From: Nocardia salmonicida NBRC 13393
Lineage (GTDB): Bacteria > Actinomycetota > Actinomycetes > Mycobacteriales > Mycobacteriaceae
Direction of reading: 5' to 3'
NCBI RefSeq assembly: GCF_001613085.1
Contig: NZ_BDBR01000012.1
Coordinates: forward strand, 1-64,000
DNA: 64,000 nt
A program made the translations under genes and the position numbers. This document shows positions 9,047 to 17,872 of this stretch, in pieces (within the stretch, counting starts at the first letter, position 1; each line of letters starts with the position of its first letter). The notes under the pieces were generated by a model, which was given only the letters and a program-made list of their open reading frames with translations, did no database searches and was not told the DNA's origin.

Positions 9047-10251
9047 CGCAGTGCGCTACCTGCCTGCCACTGTTCCCACGGCACACTCCAGTCGCCGTTC
9101 TGCCACACCTCGAGCGGGGCGCCGCCGGTATTCCTGATGTCGACCACGTCGCCGGGTTGGGAGAAATCGTAGAACCAGCGCGCGTTCTCGCCGCTGAGAT
9201 TGAGACAGCCATGTGAGACGTTGGTGTTGCCCTGCGCCCAGATTGTGTCGTCGAGTTGGTGCAGATAGATGCCGTCGGTGCTGATCCTGGTCGCCCAGCC
9301 GATGGATTCCTTGTAGCCGAGCCGCGAGTTCACCGGCAGGCCGTAGGTGGAGGAATCCATGATCACCGGGTTCGCCTTGTCCATCACGGTGTAGACCCCC
9401 GGCTGGGTCCAGAAGGTGATGGTCTTGCCCGCGACGGTCTGGCTGCCGCCCATACCCAGTGAGGTCGGCATCGTCTTGATCAGTGTGCCGTTCTCGTACA
9501 CCTGCACCTGCTTGTCGTTGTCGTCGACGATCGAGACGTGCGAGGGGCCGATGGTGAAGCTGGTCCTGGTGTCTTCCTGGCCGTAGAGGCCGCCGCCGAG
9601 GTCTTTGCCGTAGATGTCGGCGGCGAGCGTGACTTTCGTCCCCGGCGCGTAGTAGTTCGCGGGGCGCCAATGGGCGTTGCGATTGTCGAGCCAGTACCAG
9701 GAGCCGGCGACGGGCGGGTCGGTGGTGACCGACAGGTGTTTCTCGGCCGTCGCTCGATCCGGCATGTCTTCGTCGAAGTGCGCGACGACGACGGTGCCGA
9801 CGCCGAAGGTGCTCGACGGGGAGAGTTCGGTACCGCCGGTGGTTCGGAAATAGACCTTGGTCTGGTTGTTGGGTGCCAGGGTGGTGAACGACGAGGTGAT
9901 CGGCCCGACCCGGCCGGTGACGGTGACCGCCTCGGCCGTGACCGTGTAGGTGTGGCCGTAGCCGAGCGGTTCCGACGGCTTCCATGCCGACTGGTCGGGG
10001 GTGAGGATGCCCTCGACCGTGCCGCCCTGCTCGTTGGTCATCGTGACCGCGGTGAGTTGCCCGTCGCTGGTGCTGACCCGGACCGGGGCGAGCGGATCGA
10101 ACTCGGTCGCGCCGTCGACCGGTGCGACCGAGATCGCCGGTGCCGGTGGGGCGGCGGATTCGGGCTCGGAGTCGGTGGGCGAGCTACCGCAGGCCGCGAC
10201 CAGCACCATGAGCGCGGCGGCGAGGCCTGCGCGAAAACGTCGTCCTGACAT
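9043..10251 (-). CDS. Lipoprotein L,D-transpeptidase (LdtMt2-like, YkuD domain)
   Basis: A 402-aa envelope enzyme that should form 3-3 cross-links in peptidoglycan. It has a signal peptide with lipobox ending VAAC (Cys21), two immunoglobulin-like domains (about 40-125 and 130-235) and a YkuD catalytic domain (about 236-375) with His331, His347 and nucleophile Cys349 in the SHGCLNLS motif, plus a C-terminal extension rich in Trp (380-395). The architecture matches M. tuberculosis LdtMt2. It is the first gene of a two-gene operon with the LCP ligase, overlapping by 4 bp, so cross-linking and glycopolymer attachment are made together. Confidence 0.93.
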   Translation of the reverse strand: MSGRRFRAGLAAALMVLVAACGSSPTDSEPESAAPPAPAISVAPVDGATEFDPLAPVRVSTSDGQLTAVTMTNEQGGTVEGILTPDQSAWKPSEPLGYGHTYTVTAEAVTVTGRVGPITSSFTTLAPNNQTKVYFRTTGGTELSPSSTFGVGTVVVAHFDEDMPDRATAEKHLSVTTDPPVAGSWYWLDNRNAHWRPANYYAPGTKVTLAADIYGKDLGGGLYGQEDTRTSFTIGPSHVSIVDDNDKQVQVYENGTLIKTMPTSLGMGGSQTVAGKTITFWTQPGVYTVMDKANPVIMDSSTYGLPVNSRLGYKESIGWATRISTDGIYLHQLDDTIWAQGNTNVSHGCLNLSGENARWFYDFSQPGDVVDIRNTGGAPLEVWQNGDWSVPWEQWQAGSALR

Positions 10252-10392
10252 GCGCTCTCCTGTGCTCGGCGCCGCTCAGCTCCGCAGCTGACCTCGACCC
10301 CGGTCTCTCCTCACTGGGCGACCCGGCCGTGTACGGCCGGCGGGCGTGAAGCGATAGCGCCAACCAGCGTAGCTCCGTTCACCGCGGGCGGG

Positions 10393-10596
10393 TCAGTCCT
10401 CGCTGGTGGCGCGTTCGCCGAGAAACCGGAGCAGGGCCGGATCGGCGGAGGTGAAGCGGTCTACTTCCTGTCCGCCGGTGCATTCGTAGAGGGCGATGGT
10501 CACCGCGTCCGGTCGGCGCCCGACGACCCGCCAGATCGCGCCGGAATCCTGCCAGCGGACGAGGGTTTCGACAGGGTCGGCGCTCACCCGATCCAC
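10393..10596 (-). CDS. Small conserved hypothetical protein
   Basis: A 67-aa acidic protein starting at GTG (MDRVSADPVETL) with no signal, membrane segment or recognised motif beyond an actinobacterial-looking core (WRVVGRRPDAVTIALYEC). It ends 141 bp upstream of the transpeptidase start and begins 33 bp after the MFS transporter gene on the same strand, so it may be the tail of the transporter transcript. Function unknown. Confidence 0.6.
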   Translation of the reverse strand: MDRVSADPVETLVRWQDSGAIWRVVGRRPDAVTIALYECTGGQEVDRFTSADPALLRFLGERATSED

Positions 10597-10629
10597 CGTA
10601 GTGCGCCGCGAAGGCGGAAGGGTTGTCGC

Positions 10630-11850
10630 TCAGCTTCGTTCGCGGTAATTCGCGGCCACGAGCGCGAGACAACACGCGGCGGTCGCGGCGGTGACCAGGT
10701 ACATGGCCGGGTAGCCGAAACCGAGGCTGCTGTGCAGGGCCGACAGGACCGCGGGCACGCCGAAGCCGAGGTAGCTCACCGAGTAGAAGACGGCGTTCAG
10801 GCCGGCCAGATCGCCGGGGCCCGCGATGCGTTCGATCTGTTGGAGGCCGGCGACGAGGCCGATGCCGTAGCCGCTGCCGAGCACGACGGCGGTCAGTAGG
10901 GTCACCCAGATGCTCAGGGTGGCCGCTGTCCACGCGGCCAGGACCATGCCCGTGGTGAGCAGCACCAGCGCGATCACCCCGGCGCGTGCGGTGCCGGGGC
11001 GGTCGATGCGTCGCGCCGCCGATTGGATGGTGAATCCGCAGCCGAGCGTCACCATGGTGACCAGGGCGGAGAAGGCGATCGGGGCCTGCTGCACGCGTGG
11101 CGACATCAGGGTCGGCAGGACGGCGTAGGCCGTGGCGTTCGCGGTGAACAACCACAGCGCGATCGGCACCGCCACGCGCAGGAATCGTCGGTGCCCGGCG
11201 GCGGGGATCTTCAGGTCGTCGCGCAGTCTGCCCGGACTCGCTCGGCGGGTCACGGTTTCCGGTGTTCGAGCCACCCAGAACGCGGTCGCGACGCAGAGCG
11301 CCGCGTTGACGAGATAGGCGGTCGAATCCGGCAGTGGACCCCACTGCGCGAGGGTTCCCGCCACGCCCGCGCCGAGGGCGAAGCCCGCGGTGAGGCTCAT
11401 CGCGGATCGGCGGGCCCCTTTGCCCGTGGCGGCCGCGGCGAACGGCGGTTGCGACAGTTCCTTGAGCCAGCTGCCACCGACCGCCATCGCCAGTCCGAGC
11501 GCGACGCCGCACAGCATCCGCCCGGCAGCCAGCATCGGCACCGAGGCCGCGCCCGCCGCGAGCAGCAGCGAACCGGCCGCGGCGATCAGCGGTGCGGGCA
11601 GCATCAGCGGGCGGCGGCCGAACCTGTCCGAGAGCGGGCCGCCGATGAGCAGGGCGGGCACGATGCCCAGGACGTAGTAGAACAGCAGCAGGTCGACAGC
11701 GGTCAGCGCGAGACCGTGGGCCTTGTACATCACCAGCAGCGGCGTGAACTCGTTGCCGCCCCACGCGATCGCCACCATGGCGGCGGACACGCCGAGCCAG
11801 GCGCGGCTGACGGAGACAGCGCTGGGCCGCTCGGTGGTGAGGATCGCCAT
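10630..11850 (-). CDS. MFS transporter
   Basis: A 406-aa integral membrane protein with about 12 predicted transmembrane helices. The loop between helices 2 and 3 carries the major facilitator motif GGPLSDRFGRRP, and a large basic cytosolic loop separates the two halves (ARTPETVTRRASPGRLRDDLK). The substrate cannot be told from sequence; a drug or metabolite exporter is the default reading. I start at ATG 11850 because GGAAAGG stands 9 nt upstream; the ORF stays open to 11877. The gene is divergent from the DUF72 gene with a 98-bp intergenic region. Confidence 0.85.
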   Translation of the reverse strand: MAILTTERPSAVSVSRAWLGVSAAMVAIAWGGNEFTPLLVMYKAHGLALTAVDLLLFYYVLGIVPALLIGGPLSDRFGRRPLMLPAPLIAAAGSLLLAAGAASVPMLAAGRMLCGVALGLAMAVGGSWLKELSQPPFAAAATGKGARRSAMSLTAGFALGAGVAGTLAQWGPLPDSTAYLVNAALCVATAFWVARTPETVTRRASPGRLRDDLKIPAAGHRRFLRVAVPIALWLFTANATAYAVLPTLMSPRVQQAPIAFSALVTMVTLGCGFTIQSAARRIDRPGTARAGVIALVLLTTGMVLAAWTAATLSIWVTLLTAVVLGSGYGIGLVAGLQQIERIAGPGDLAGLNAVFYSVSYLGFGVPAVLSALHSSLGFGYPAMYLVTAATAACCLALVAANYRERS

Positions 11851-11948
11851 CACAGGCCCTTTCCGTACTCCCGCCACCCGCGAATGGGCGAAATGGTGGC
11901 AACCGGTCTCATTTTAAGGGCGGCCGGTCGCTGTACTACCGTCGGCCT

Positions 11949-12791
11949 GTGCGTGAGCTGCGGATGGGGTGTGCGATGTGGACCCACCCCCAGTGGCAGC
12001 AGCGGATGCCCGCGTCGGGGGAGCGGCTGCGCGCATACGCCGGGCATTGCGGTGCGGTCGAGGGCAACACCACGTTCTACGCGACGCCGTCCGCGTCCAC
12101 CGTCGAGTCGTGGGTCAGGCAGACCGCACCCGATTTCCGGTTCGTGCTCAAACCGCCGAGGGCGGTGACGCACGAGCGCAGGCTCGTCGACGCGGGTGCC
12201 GAACTCGGCGCGTTTCTCGACGTGATGGCGCCGCTCGGGCCGCGGGTACACGCGCTGTGGATCCAATTGCCCGCGTCGTTCGGGCCGACCGATCTGGGCG
12301 CGCTCGCCCGCTTCCAGCGGGAGCTGCCCGGTGGGCTGCGGTGCGCTGTGGAGGTGCGTCATCCGGCGTTCTTCGACGACGAACGGGCCGCGGTGCAGCT
12401 GGAACGGGTGCTCGGGCGGATCGGGGCCGAATGGGTGCCGTTCGATACGACGGTCCTGTTCGACGGTCCACCCGGCGACCCGTCGGAATACGAGGCGAGG
12501 GCGAAGAAGCCGCGGGTGCCGCGCCGGATGCGGGCGCTGACCGAGTTCCCGATCGTGCGATATCACGGCCGCGCCGACGCCGAACGCACCGTAGCGGGCT
12601 GGCAGCCGTGGATCGAGACCGTCGCCGGATGGCTGCGCGAAGGTCGCTCGCCCACGGTCTTCGTGCACACCCCCGACAACGCCGCCGCCCGTGGATTGGC
12701 CCGCCGCTTCCACGACGAGGTCCGCGCGATCGTCCCCGAGTTGCCCGCACAACCCGTCCCCGAGCCCGATGAACCGATGACCCTCTTCTGA
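11949..12791 (+). CDS. DUF72 family protein
   Basis: A 280-aa TIM-barrel-like DUF72 (YecE) protein. Family marks are the N-terminal GCAMWTHPQW, the VEGNTTFYATPSASTVESW block, FRFVLKPPRAVTH, the core strand VEVRHPAFF and FVHTPDNAAARG near the end. The biochemical role of the family is unknown. It starts at GTG 11949 with no ribosome-binding site and a TACTAC-like element just upstream, so the mRNA may be leaderless. No functional link with neighbours is evident. Confidence 0.8.
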   Translation: MRELRMGCAMWTHPQWQQRMPASGERLRAYAGHCGAVEGNTTFYATPSASTVESWVRQTAPDFRFVLKPPRAVTHERRLVDAGAELGAFLDVMAPLGPRVHALWIQLPASFGPTDLGALARFQRELPGGLRCAVEVRHPAFFDDERAAVQLERVLGRIGAEWVPFDTTVLFDGPPGDPSEYEARAKKPRVPRRMRALTEFPIVRYHGRADAERTVAGWQPWIETVAGWLREGRSPTVFVHTPDNAAARGLARRFHDEVRAIVPELPAQPVPEPDEPMTLF

Positions 12792-12908
12792 GGACGGGCC
12801 GGACAACGTGAGGTGACCTGCACCGATTTCGCGAACACTTGTCGTACCCCCGTGTAATGCTGTGCGCCACCGCTGGGGAGTGGGTGGGCGAACTCGAAGG
12901 GGACGAGT

Positions 12909-13445
12909 ATGTCGACGGATGGAGTGTTGTTGTCGCCCGCGCCGCACTGCGAGCCGCAGCTGGAGGGCGGGGCCGTGGTACATCGGTCAGCGGCTGTGCA
13001 TGTTGTCGGGTCCCAACCAGTCAGGGGATCGATTCGGCGCAGGGCGACCGGTGGCACACCGGCCGGTATCCGCAGGGCAGTGCGGGCGTCGTGCCCGCAG
13101 GGCGCGCCGCCCGCCGCCGGACCGTCCACGAGTGCGAAGCGATTCACCGAGCAGGTCTTGCGGCTCCTGCTCGAGGTCGTCGATCGGCGCAGATCGTCCA
13201 CGCATCTGCGCGCGTTCACCGACGCGAAGGCGCTGGCGGCCATCAACACGATGCTCGCGCAGGATTCGGCTCCCGACCGAAATCTCGGGACCGCCACCTT
13301 GACTCGCTTCCACCTGACCTCGGTGGAGGGCGATGCCGCCGAAGTCTTCGCCACGTACCAACGCGGCCCTCGGACATTGGCCATCGCGGGTCGCATCGAA
13401 TCTTCCAAGGACAGTTGGCGATTGGTCGCAGTACGAATGTTCTGA
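12909..13445 (+). CDS. Rv3235-family (DUF6459) protein
   Basis: A 178-aa protein. The first 75 residues are low-complexity, Pro/Ala/Arg-rich and probably disordered; residues about 80-178 match the actinobacterial Rv3235/DUF6459 pattern (FTEQVLRLLLEVVDRRR, then AAEVFATYQRGPRTLAIAGRIE and a terminal WRLVAVRMF). The function is not known. AGGGG lies 5-6 nt before the ATG. It is convergent with the metallophosphoesterase gene, 8 bp apart. Confidence 0.7.
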   Translation: MSTDGVLLSPAPHCEPQLEGGAVVHRSAAVHVVGSQPVRGSIRRRATGGTPAGIRRAVRASCPQGAPPAAGPSTSAKRFTEQVLRLLLEVVDRRRSSTHLRAFTDAKALAAINTMLAQDSAPDRNLGTATLTRFHLTSVEGDAAEVFATYQRGPRTLAIAGRIESSKDSWRLVAVRMF

Positions 13446-13453
13446 CGGGCACC

Positions 13454-14833
13454 TCAGCGCAGGGCGGTGACCCCGGAGAAGTCGTGAGGTGCGCGGTGAT
13501 TGCGGTCGGGGAGGCTGCCGAGGGCATGGTCGGGGTGCAGTCCGAAGTACTGCTTGCGGGTTTTGCTGGTCCAGGCCAGTGCGGCCGCGGCGGCGATGCG
13601 GTGGAAGTGGACGGTGTAGCCGCGTTCGTAGATGCGCAGGAGGGCGTAGCCACCCGGGTATTCCTTCACGGCCGCTACCTCGAGGTACTCGACACGGCCG
13701 GAATCGGGGCGACTGCGGCGATTCCGGTGGGTGTGGCCGCTGTGGTGCAGAAAGACGCCGGGGCTGGTTCCGTAGCACGCTTGGAGTGCGGCCGCGCTCG
13801 CGCGATCGAGAACGAAACCGGGGCCGCCGGGATTGCTCAGCGCCGCATAGCGCGTTGCGGGGTGGTGTCCGAAGATCAGCGTGGGTCGATCGGGGTCGGT
13901 GGCGAGTGTCGTGCGGAGCTGGGCGAGTTGATCGGTGTCGATCGTCCCGCCGGAACCCCGTTTGCGCGTGGTGTCGAGGGCGATCACGCGCAGGCCGTCG
14001 AGTTCATGACAGGCGAGCTGCCCGAAAGGCTGAAAGACGCTGCCCCAGTGATCATCGGCCCCGTGTGGAACGTCGTGATTGCCGCGGCAGACGAAGTGAT
14101 CGCGGCCCGCCGAGCCCCAACTATCCAGGCGCGCAGCGATGCCCGCGGATTGTTCGGCGGTGCCGCGATCGGTGAGATCGCCCGCGACGACGAGGTGGTC
14201 GACAGCGCGCTCGGGTCGGCGGATGTCGTGCAGCAGCGCTTCGGTCATCACCTGGGGGTAGTGGCCGTCGTCGTGTCGCAGCCCCGGCGGCAGCCCCGCG
14301 ACGATCAAGCCGCTGCGATCCTCGCCCCAGTGCAGGTCGTTGGCGAGCGCGATCGTGCGCAGCAGTCGCCCCTGCGGCGGCGGTGCTGTCAGGAAAACGC
14401 CCGTGACCTCGGGAGTTCCGGGTCGTCGGGTCACCCAGGTGCGGCCGGGTACCGCGGGTTCGCCGTCCGAGCAGGCAACGAAGCGATAGCGGCGGCCGGG
14501 CTCCAGCCCGCGCACCTCGGCATAGTGGTGTGCGGTACGACGGCTGTCGAGGTATCGGGTGACAGCGGTGGCCGAGCTGTCGGCGGGGGCGAGTCGCACC
14601 TCGGTGTCGGCCGCTGCCGGACGCAGCTGTCCCGCACGGTCGCGTCGATGCGTGGACCAGGTGAGGATCGCCGTGTCGTGGGTAACCGTCACGACCTCGA
14701 GATCGGTGACCACGAGCCGATCACGCACGCCGGTCAGCGAATACGGCCGAGCCATCGGCGCCCGAACCGTCGCCGCCGCGGCGCCCGAGGCCGCGTTGAC
14801 CAACCATGCCGTGTGTAGTCGCGGATCGAGCAT
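13454..14833 (-). CDS. Calcineurin-like metallophosphoesterase
   Basis: A 459-aa protein. An N-terminal fibronectin/PhoD-like beta domain (about 35-140) precedes a calcineurin-type phosphoesterase (about 155-400). The metal-binding motifs are all present: Asp166-x-His168 (ANDLHWGED), GDLTDRG (Asp219), GNHD (Asn252, His253), GHHPA and HHSGHTHRN. It may act on phosphomonoesters or diesters; no signal peptide is obvious. I start at ATG 14833, which has GGAG 7 nt upstream; the reading frame remains open to 15361, but that part is antisense to the next gene. It probably forms an operon with the DUF4254 gene 106 bp upstream. Confidence 0.85.
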   Translation of the reverse strand: MLDPRLHTAWLVNAASGAAAATVRAPMARPYSLTGVRDRLVVTDLEVVTVTHDTAILTWSTHRRDRAGQLRPAAADTEVRLAPADSSATAVTRYLDSRRTAHHYAEVRGLEPGRRYRFVACSDGEPAVPGRTWVTRRPGTPEVTGVFLTAPPPQGRLLRTIALANDLHWGEDRSGLIVAGLPPGLRHDDGHYPQVMTEALLHDIRRPERAVDHLVVAGDLTDRGTAEQSAGIAARLDSWGSAGRDHFVCRGNHDVPHGADDHWGSVFQPFGQLACHELDGLRVIALDTTRKRGSGGTIDTDQLAQLRTTLATDPDRPTLIFGHHPATRYAALSNPGGPGFVLDRASAAALQACYGTSPGVFLHHSGHTHRNRRSRPDSGRVEYLEVAAVKEYPGGYALLRIYERGYTVHFHRIAAAAALAWTSKTRKQYFGLHPDHALGSLPDRNHRAPHDFSGVTALR

Positions 14834-14939
14834 GTCGGGCTCCGTTCGCCGTCTGATGCTGACGCTACGGTGCCCGACTGAACACGCGTGGACGGCGATG
14901 TGGCCGTTGATCGCCCAGGTAGCGACAGTGAAGTGCCTG

Positions 14940-15545
14940 TTACTCGGATCGTGGGTTGTTCCGGCTCGGTTGTGCCCCACCGCTTTCCGGGGTGTCGCCG
15001 TCGAGTCCGTCTGGCAGCCGCCGAGCGCCGCTGGCCACCTCGGCGATGAGATCGTCGTAGCCGCGGGACAATTCGTGCAGGCGTAGCTGCGCGGCGTGGA
15101 GTTCGGCTTCGGCGCCGTAGGCCAGCGCGCGGTAGGTGAGCGCGGCGAAATGGGCCATGCGGTCGACGACGGCGCCGATGCTCTCGGTGTGCATCGGCGC
15201 CGACGTCGCCGGAGTGGGGGAGCGCAGGACGACCCAGCGGTCGATCTCGCAGACCAGACGCGCACGCGCCCAATCGATGTCGCTGGTATCACCGGGTATC
15301 TGCTGTTCGCGGCGTTCGTGCAAGGTGGCGAGTTCGTGTGCGGCGGCCAGGACTGGATCACCGATACCGGTGACTCCGCAGACCGCCTGCATCATCTGTG
15401 TTCGGTCCGGCAGTACCGGTTCCGGTCCGGGTCGTCCCGTCGAACCGCTGCCGTCCGTGTCCACTGCTGCCGCACCGTCCTCACCGTCGGATCTGTACCG
15501 CTTGTCGAAGGACATTCGTCTCGGCGGGGACGACGGATAGGTCAC
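14940..15545 (-). CDS. DUF4254 domain protein
   Basis: A 201-aa soluble protein of the DUF4254 family. The diagnostic part is residues about 55-160: an N-terminal acidic/Pro-rich stretch, then ELATLHERREQQIP, DWARARLVCEIDRWV and a long helix with MAHFAALTYRAL. In mycobacteria and nocardiae the family is common and uncharacterised. I choose GTG 15545, which has GAGGGG 6 nt upstream; the ORF extends 5 codons further to a TTG. It lies upstream of the metallophosphoesterase gene on the same strand and downstream of a strong terminator. Confidence 0.65.
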   Translation of the reverse strand: MTYPSSPPRRMSFDKRYRSDGEDGAAAVDTDGSGSTGRPGPEPVLPDRTQMMQAVCGVTGIGDPVLAAAHELATLHERREQQIPGDTSDIDWARARLVCEIDRWVVLRSPTPATSAPMHTESIGAVVDRMAHFAALTYRALAYGAEAELHAAQLRLHELSRGYDDLIAEVASGARRLPDGLDGDTPESGGAQPSRNNPRSE

Positions 15546-15568
15546 GAAATGACCCCTCAACAGCGAAA

Positions 15569-15598
15569 ACCGGCCGCGAACAGGTGTTCGCGGCCGGT
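15569..15598 (-). terminator. Intrinsic terminator of the acyl-CoA dehydrogenase gene
   Basis: A perfect 14-bp stem (ACCGGCCGCGAACA and complement) with a tight loop. Read on the minus strand it is followed by TTTTC, the form of a factor-independent terminator. It ends the transcript of the dehydrogenase gene that stops at 15624 and insulates the DUF4254 gene. Confidence 0.85.
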
Positions 15599-15623
15599 CG
15601 GGATCAGCTACCGAGCTGGCGTA

Positions 15624-16769
15624 TCACAGGCTCCGGGCGATGATTTCCTTCATGATCTCGTTGGTGCCCGCGTAGATGAGCTGGACGCGGTTGTCGACCC
15701 ACATGCGTGCGATCGGGTACTCGTTCATGTAGCCGTAGCCACCGAACAGCTGCAGACAGGTGTCGGCGATCTGCATCGCCTTGTCGGTGGTCCACCACTT
15801 CGCCATGGCGACGGTCGGGATGTCGAGCTCGCCGCGCAGGTGCTTCTCGACGCAGTCGTCGATGAACACGCGCGCGATCCGCGCCTCGGTGGCGACCTCG
15901 GCCAGCTTGAACTTGGTGTTCTGGAATCCGAACACCGCACGGCCGAACGCCTCGCGCTCCTTGGTGTAGCGCAGCGTGTGATCGAGGGCCACCTCCATGC
16001 CCGCGACCGCGCCCATCGACACGATCAGGCGCTCCTGGGGCAGCTGCTGCATCAGCTGGATGAAGCCCTGACCCTCCTGGGTGCCGAGCAGGTTGGTGAC
16101 CGGGACGCGCACGTCCTCGAAGAACAGCTCGGAGGTGTCCTGGCCCTTCTGGCCGATCTTGTCGAGCACGCGACCGCGACGGAAACCCTCGCGGTCGGCC
16201 TCGACCAGCACCAGCGAGACGCCGGCCGCGCCCTGGGTGGGGTCGGTCTTGGCGACCAGGATGATCAGGTCGGCCTGCGCGCCGTTGGTGATGAAGGTCT
16301 TGGAGCCGTTGATGACGTACTCGTCGCCGTCGCGGATCGCCTTGGCCTTGACCGCCTGCAGGTCGGATCCGGTGCCGGGTTCGGTCATCGCGATGGCGCC
16401 GACGACCTCGCCGCTGGCCATCTTGGGCAGCCAGTGCTTCTTCTGCTCCTCGGTGCCGTAGGCGAGGACGTAGTGGGCCACGATGCCGTTGTGCAGGCTG
16501 ATGCCCCAGGAGGTGTCCACCGCGCGGGCCTGCTCCTCCATGAGCACGGCCTCGTGCGCGAAGGTGCCGCCACCGCCGCCGTACTCCTCGGGGATCGAGA
16601 TGCACAGCAGGCCCACTTCGCCTGCCTTGTTCCACAGGTCGCGGTCGACGTGGTGCTGCTCGCGGTACTTGTCGATATTGGGGACCAGTTCCTTGGCCAT
16701 GAACGCACGGGTCATGTCACGCAGGGCGTCCAGGTCCTCGTTCATCCAGCTGGACCGATTGGCGGCCAT
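15624..16769 (-). CDS. Acyl-CoA dehydrogenase, LCAD/IVD type
   Basis: A 381-aa FAD enzyme for the first step of beta-oxidation. The fold regions are in order: AMTEPGTGSDL flavin loop (127-137), FVITNG-like TFITNG (158-163), REAFGRAVF and LQLFGGYGYMNEYP. The position that carries the catalytic Glu in short- and medium-chain enzymes (IYEGT) is Ala here (IYAGTNEIM), while LPQERL supplies Glu246 at the place used by long-chain (ACADL) and isovaleryl enzymes. It reads much like mitochondrial ACADL. ATG 16769 has AGGAG 5-6 nt upstream. Monocistronic, with its own terminator. Confidence 0.9.
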   Translation of the reverse strand: MAANRSSWMNEDLDALRDMTRAFMAKELVPNIDKYREQHHVDRDLWNKAGEVGLLCISIPEEYGGGGGTFAHEAVLMEEQARAVDTSWGISLHNGIVAHYVLAYGTEEQKKHWLPKMASGEVVGAIAMTEPGTGSDLQAVKAKAIRDGDEYVINGSKTFITNGAQADLIILVAKTDPTQGAAGVSLVLVEADREGFRRGRVLDKIGQKGQDTSELFFEDVRVPVTNLLGTQEGQGFIQLMQQLPQERLIVSMGAVAGMEVALDHTLRYTKEREAFGRAVFGFQNTKFKLAEVATEARIARVFIDDCVEKHLRGELDIPTVAMAKWWTTDKAMQIADTCLQLFGGYGYMNEYPIARMWVDNRVQLIYAGTNEIMKEIIARSL

Positions 16770-16881
16770 CGAGTCTCCTTGTTCGGCTCGGTACAGCACC
16801 GGTCCAGGCGTGACCGGTGGTTACGGACACCAGTGTGCCGCAGTATTGGCGTAGTGACAATAGTACCGACGAAATGGCCTC

Positions 16882-17442
16882 TCACCAGCGGATCATGGGC
16901 AGCGGTGAGAGGGGATGGATGAGCGCGCGCCGTACCGTGAGCTCCACCAGCTTGAAGTGGAACCCGCTGTCGGGGTAGCGCCGCATCAGCGCGGAGTAGG
17001 CCGCGTACGGCAGGCCGTAGCGGCGCGCGCCGAACGTCACGTCGATCAGATCGGCCCGCCGGAACAGCTCGACCGGGTCGGTGGCGTTGCCCGCCGAGCG
17101 CACGCGATGGTGGTCGCGGATCATCGCGGCGACCAGCTCGGCGATGTCCTCGCGGTTGTGCGCGATCAGCCAGTCGCCCGCCAGCGCGCACGACGGTTCG
17201 AGATAGTCGAACGTGGCGGCTGCCCAGATGCCGAGATCGTGGAAGGTCGCCGCCGTGCGGAACTCCTCGCGCGCGCTCGGTGGCGGCCCCGATTCGCCGC
17301 TGCGGGCGAACAACAGGTCGGCCGAGCGGAGTACCCGAAGCACGTGATGGAAGTAGGCCTTGCGGTCGGCGCCGAGCCGTGCGGTCCACGGTTCGAGCCG
17401 TTCGGCGATCGCTTGGTCGAGTTCGCTTGTGTGCTGGGTCAA
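16882..17442 (-). CDS. HD-domain phosphohydrolase-like protein
   Basis: A 186-aa soluble protein with an HD-type metal site: His in YFHHVLRVL (about 31-33), the FHDLGIW motif (His-Asp near residues 67-68), HNRED and the MIRDHHRVR histidines. HD proteins hydrolyse phosphate esters, often nucleotides; the substrate is unknown. It starts at TTG 17442 with GGAG 8-9 nt upstream. It is upstream of the acyl-CoA dehydrogenase on the same strand, separated by 112 bp. Confidence 0.75.
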   Translation of the reverse strand: MTQHTSELDQAIAERLEPWTARLGADRKAYFHHVLRVLRSADLLFARSGESGPPPSAREEFRTAATFHDLGIWAAATFDYLEPSCALAGDWLIAHNREDIAELVAAMIRDHHRVRSAGNATDPVELFRRADLIDVTFGARRYGLPYAAYSALMRRYPDSGFHFKLVELTVRRALIHPLSPLPMIRW

Positions 17443-17872
17443 TTCGCTTCTCCGGAGTCGATCTCACGGGCGTGCACGAACCCCCCGGCACCCCCACCCA
17501 ACCCTAGGTGGCCGTGGTTCGGGACGTCCGAGGAAACAAAGTTTCACCCGGGCGGTCGATGATCCGAGCGCGCGTGGCCGCGACGGCACCGGGGCGCTGA
17601 TCCGGTCGGGTCGGGTTGTCGGCGCGCGGTGTTCGGCCACGGTCAGGCACCGAACCGCTGGAAACTCCGGCTCCGGCGGCGGCGGGGGATTATCTTCGCA
17701 GATCCGGTCGCCGCCCGAAATTGTTGGGCGTGTCGCGCGCGGCGCGCCGTGTACGGGCAGCCGTGTGGGAGCATCGGTTTCGCGCTCGAGGGTATATCGA
17801 CTAAGAATGGCCTGTGCCGTTCACACCTGTGGTCACCTGCCTGCCTTCGCGCGCCCGGGGCGGTGGTCTGGC
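17443..17872. other. Intergenic region, no gene found
   Basis: About 430 bp between the HD-domain gene and the membrane-protein gene. I see no convincing ORF, RNA gene or terminator. Near its right end a TATATC hexamer (17793-17798) lies 9 nt before an ATG at 17807 that is in frame with the downstream gene, so a leaderless start there is possible. Confidence 0.5.

Noticed and set aside
14834..15361. Upstream extension of the metallophosphoesterase frame
   Set aside because: It overlaps the DUF4254 gene in another frame and has a Thr/Arg/Pro-rich shadow composition; ATG 14833 has a good ribosome-binding site.
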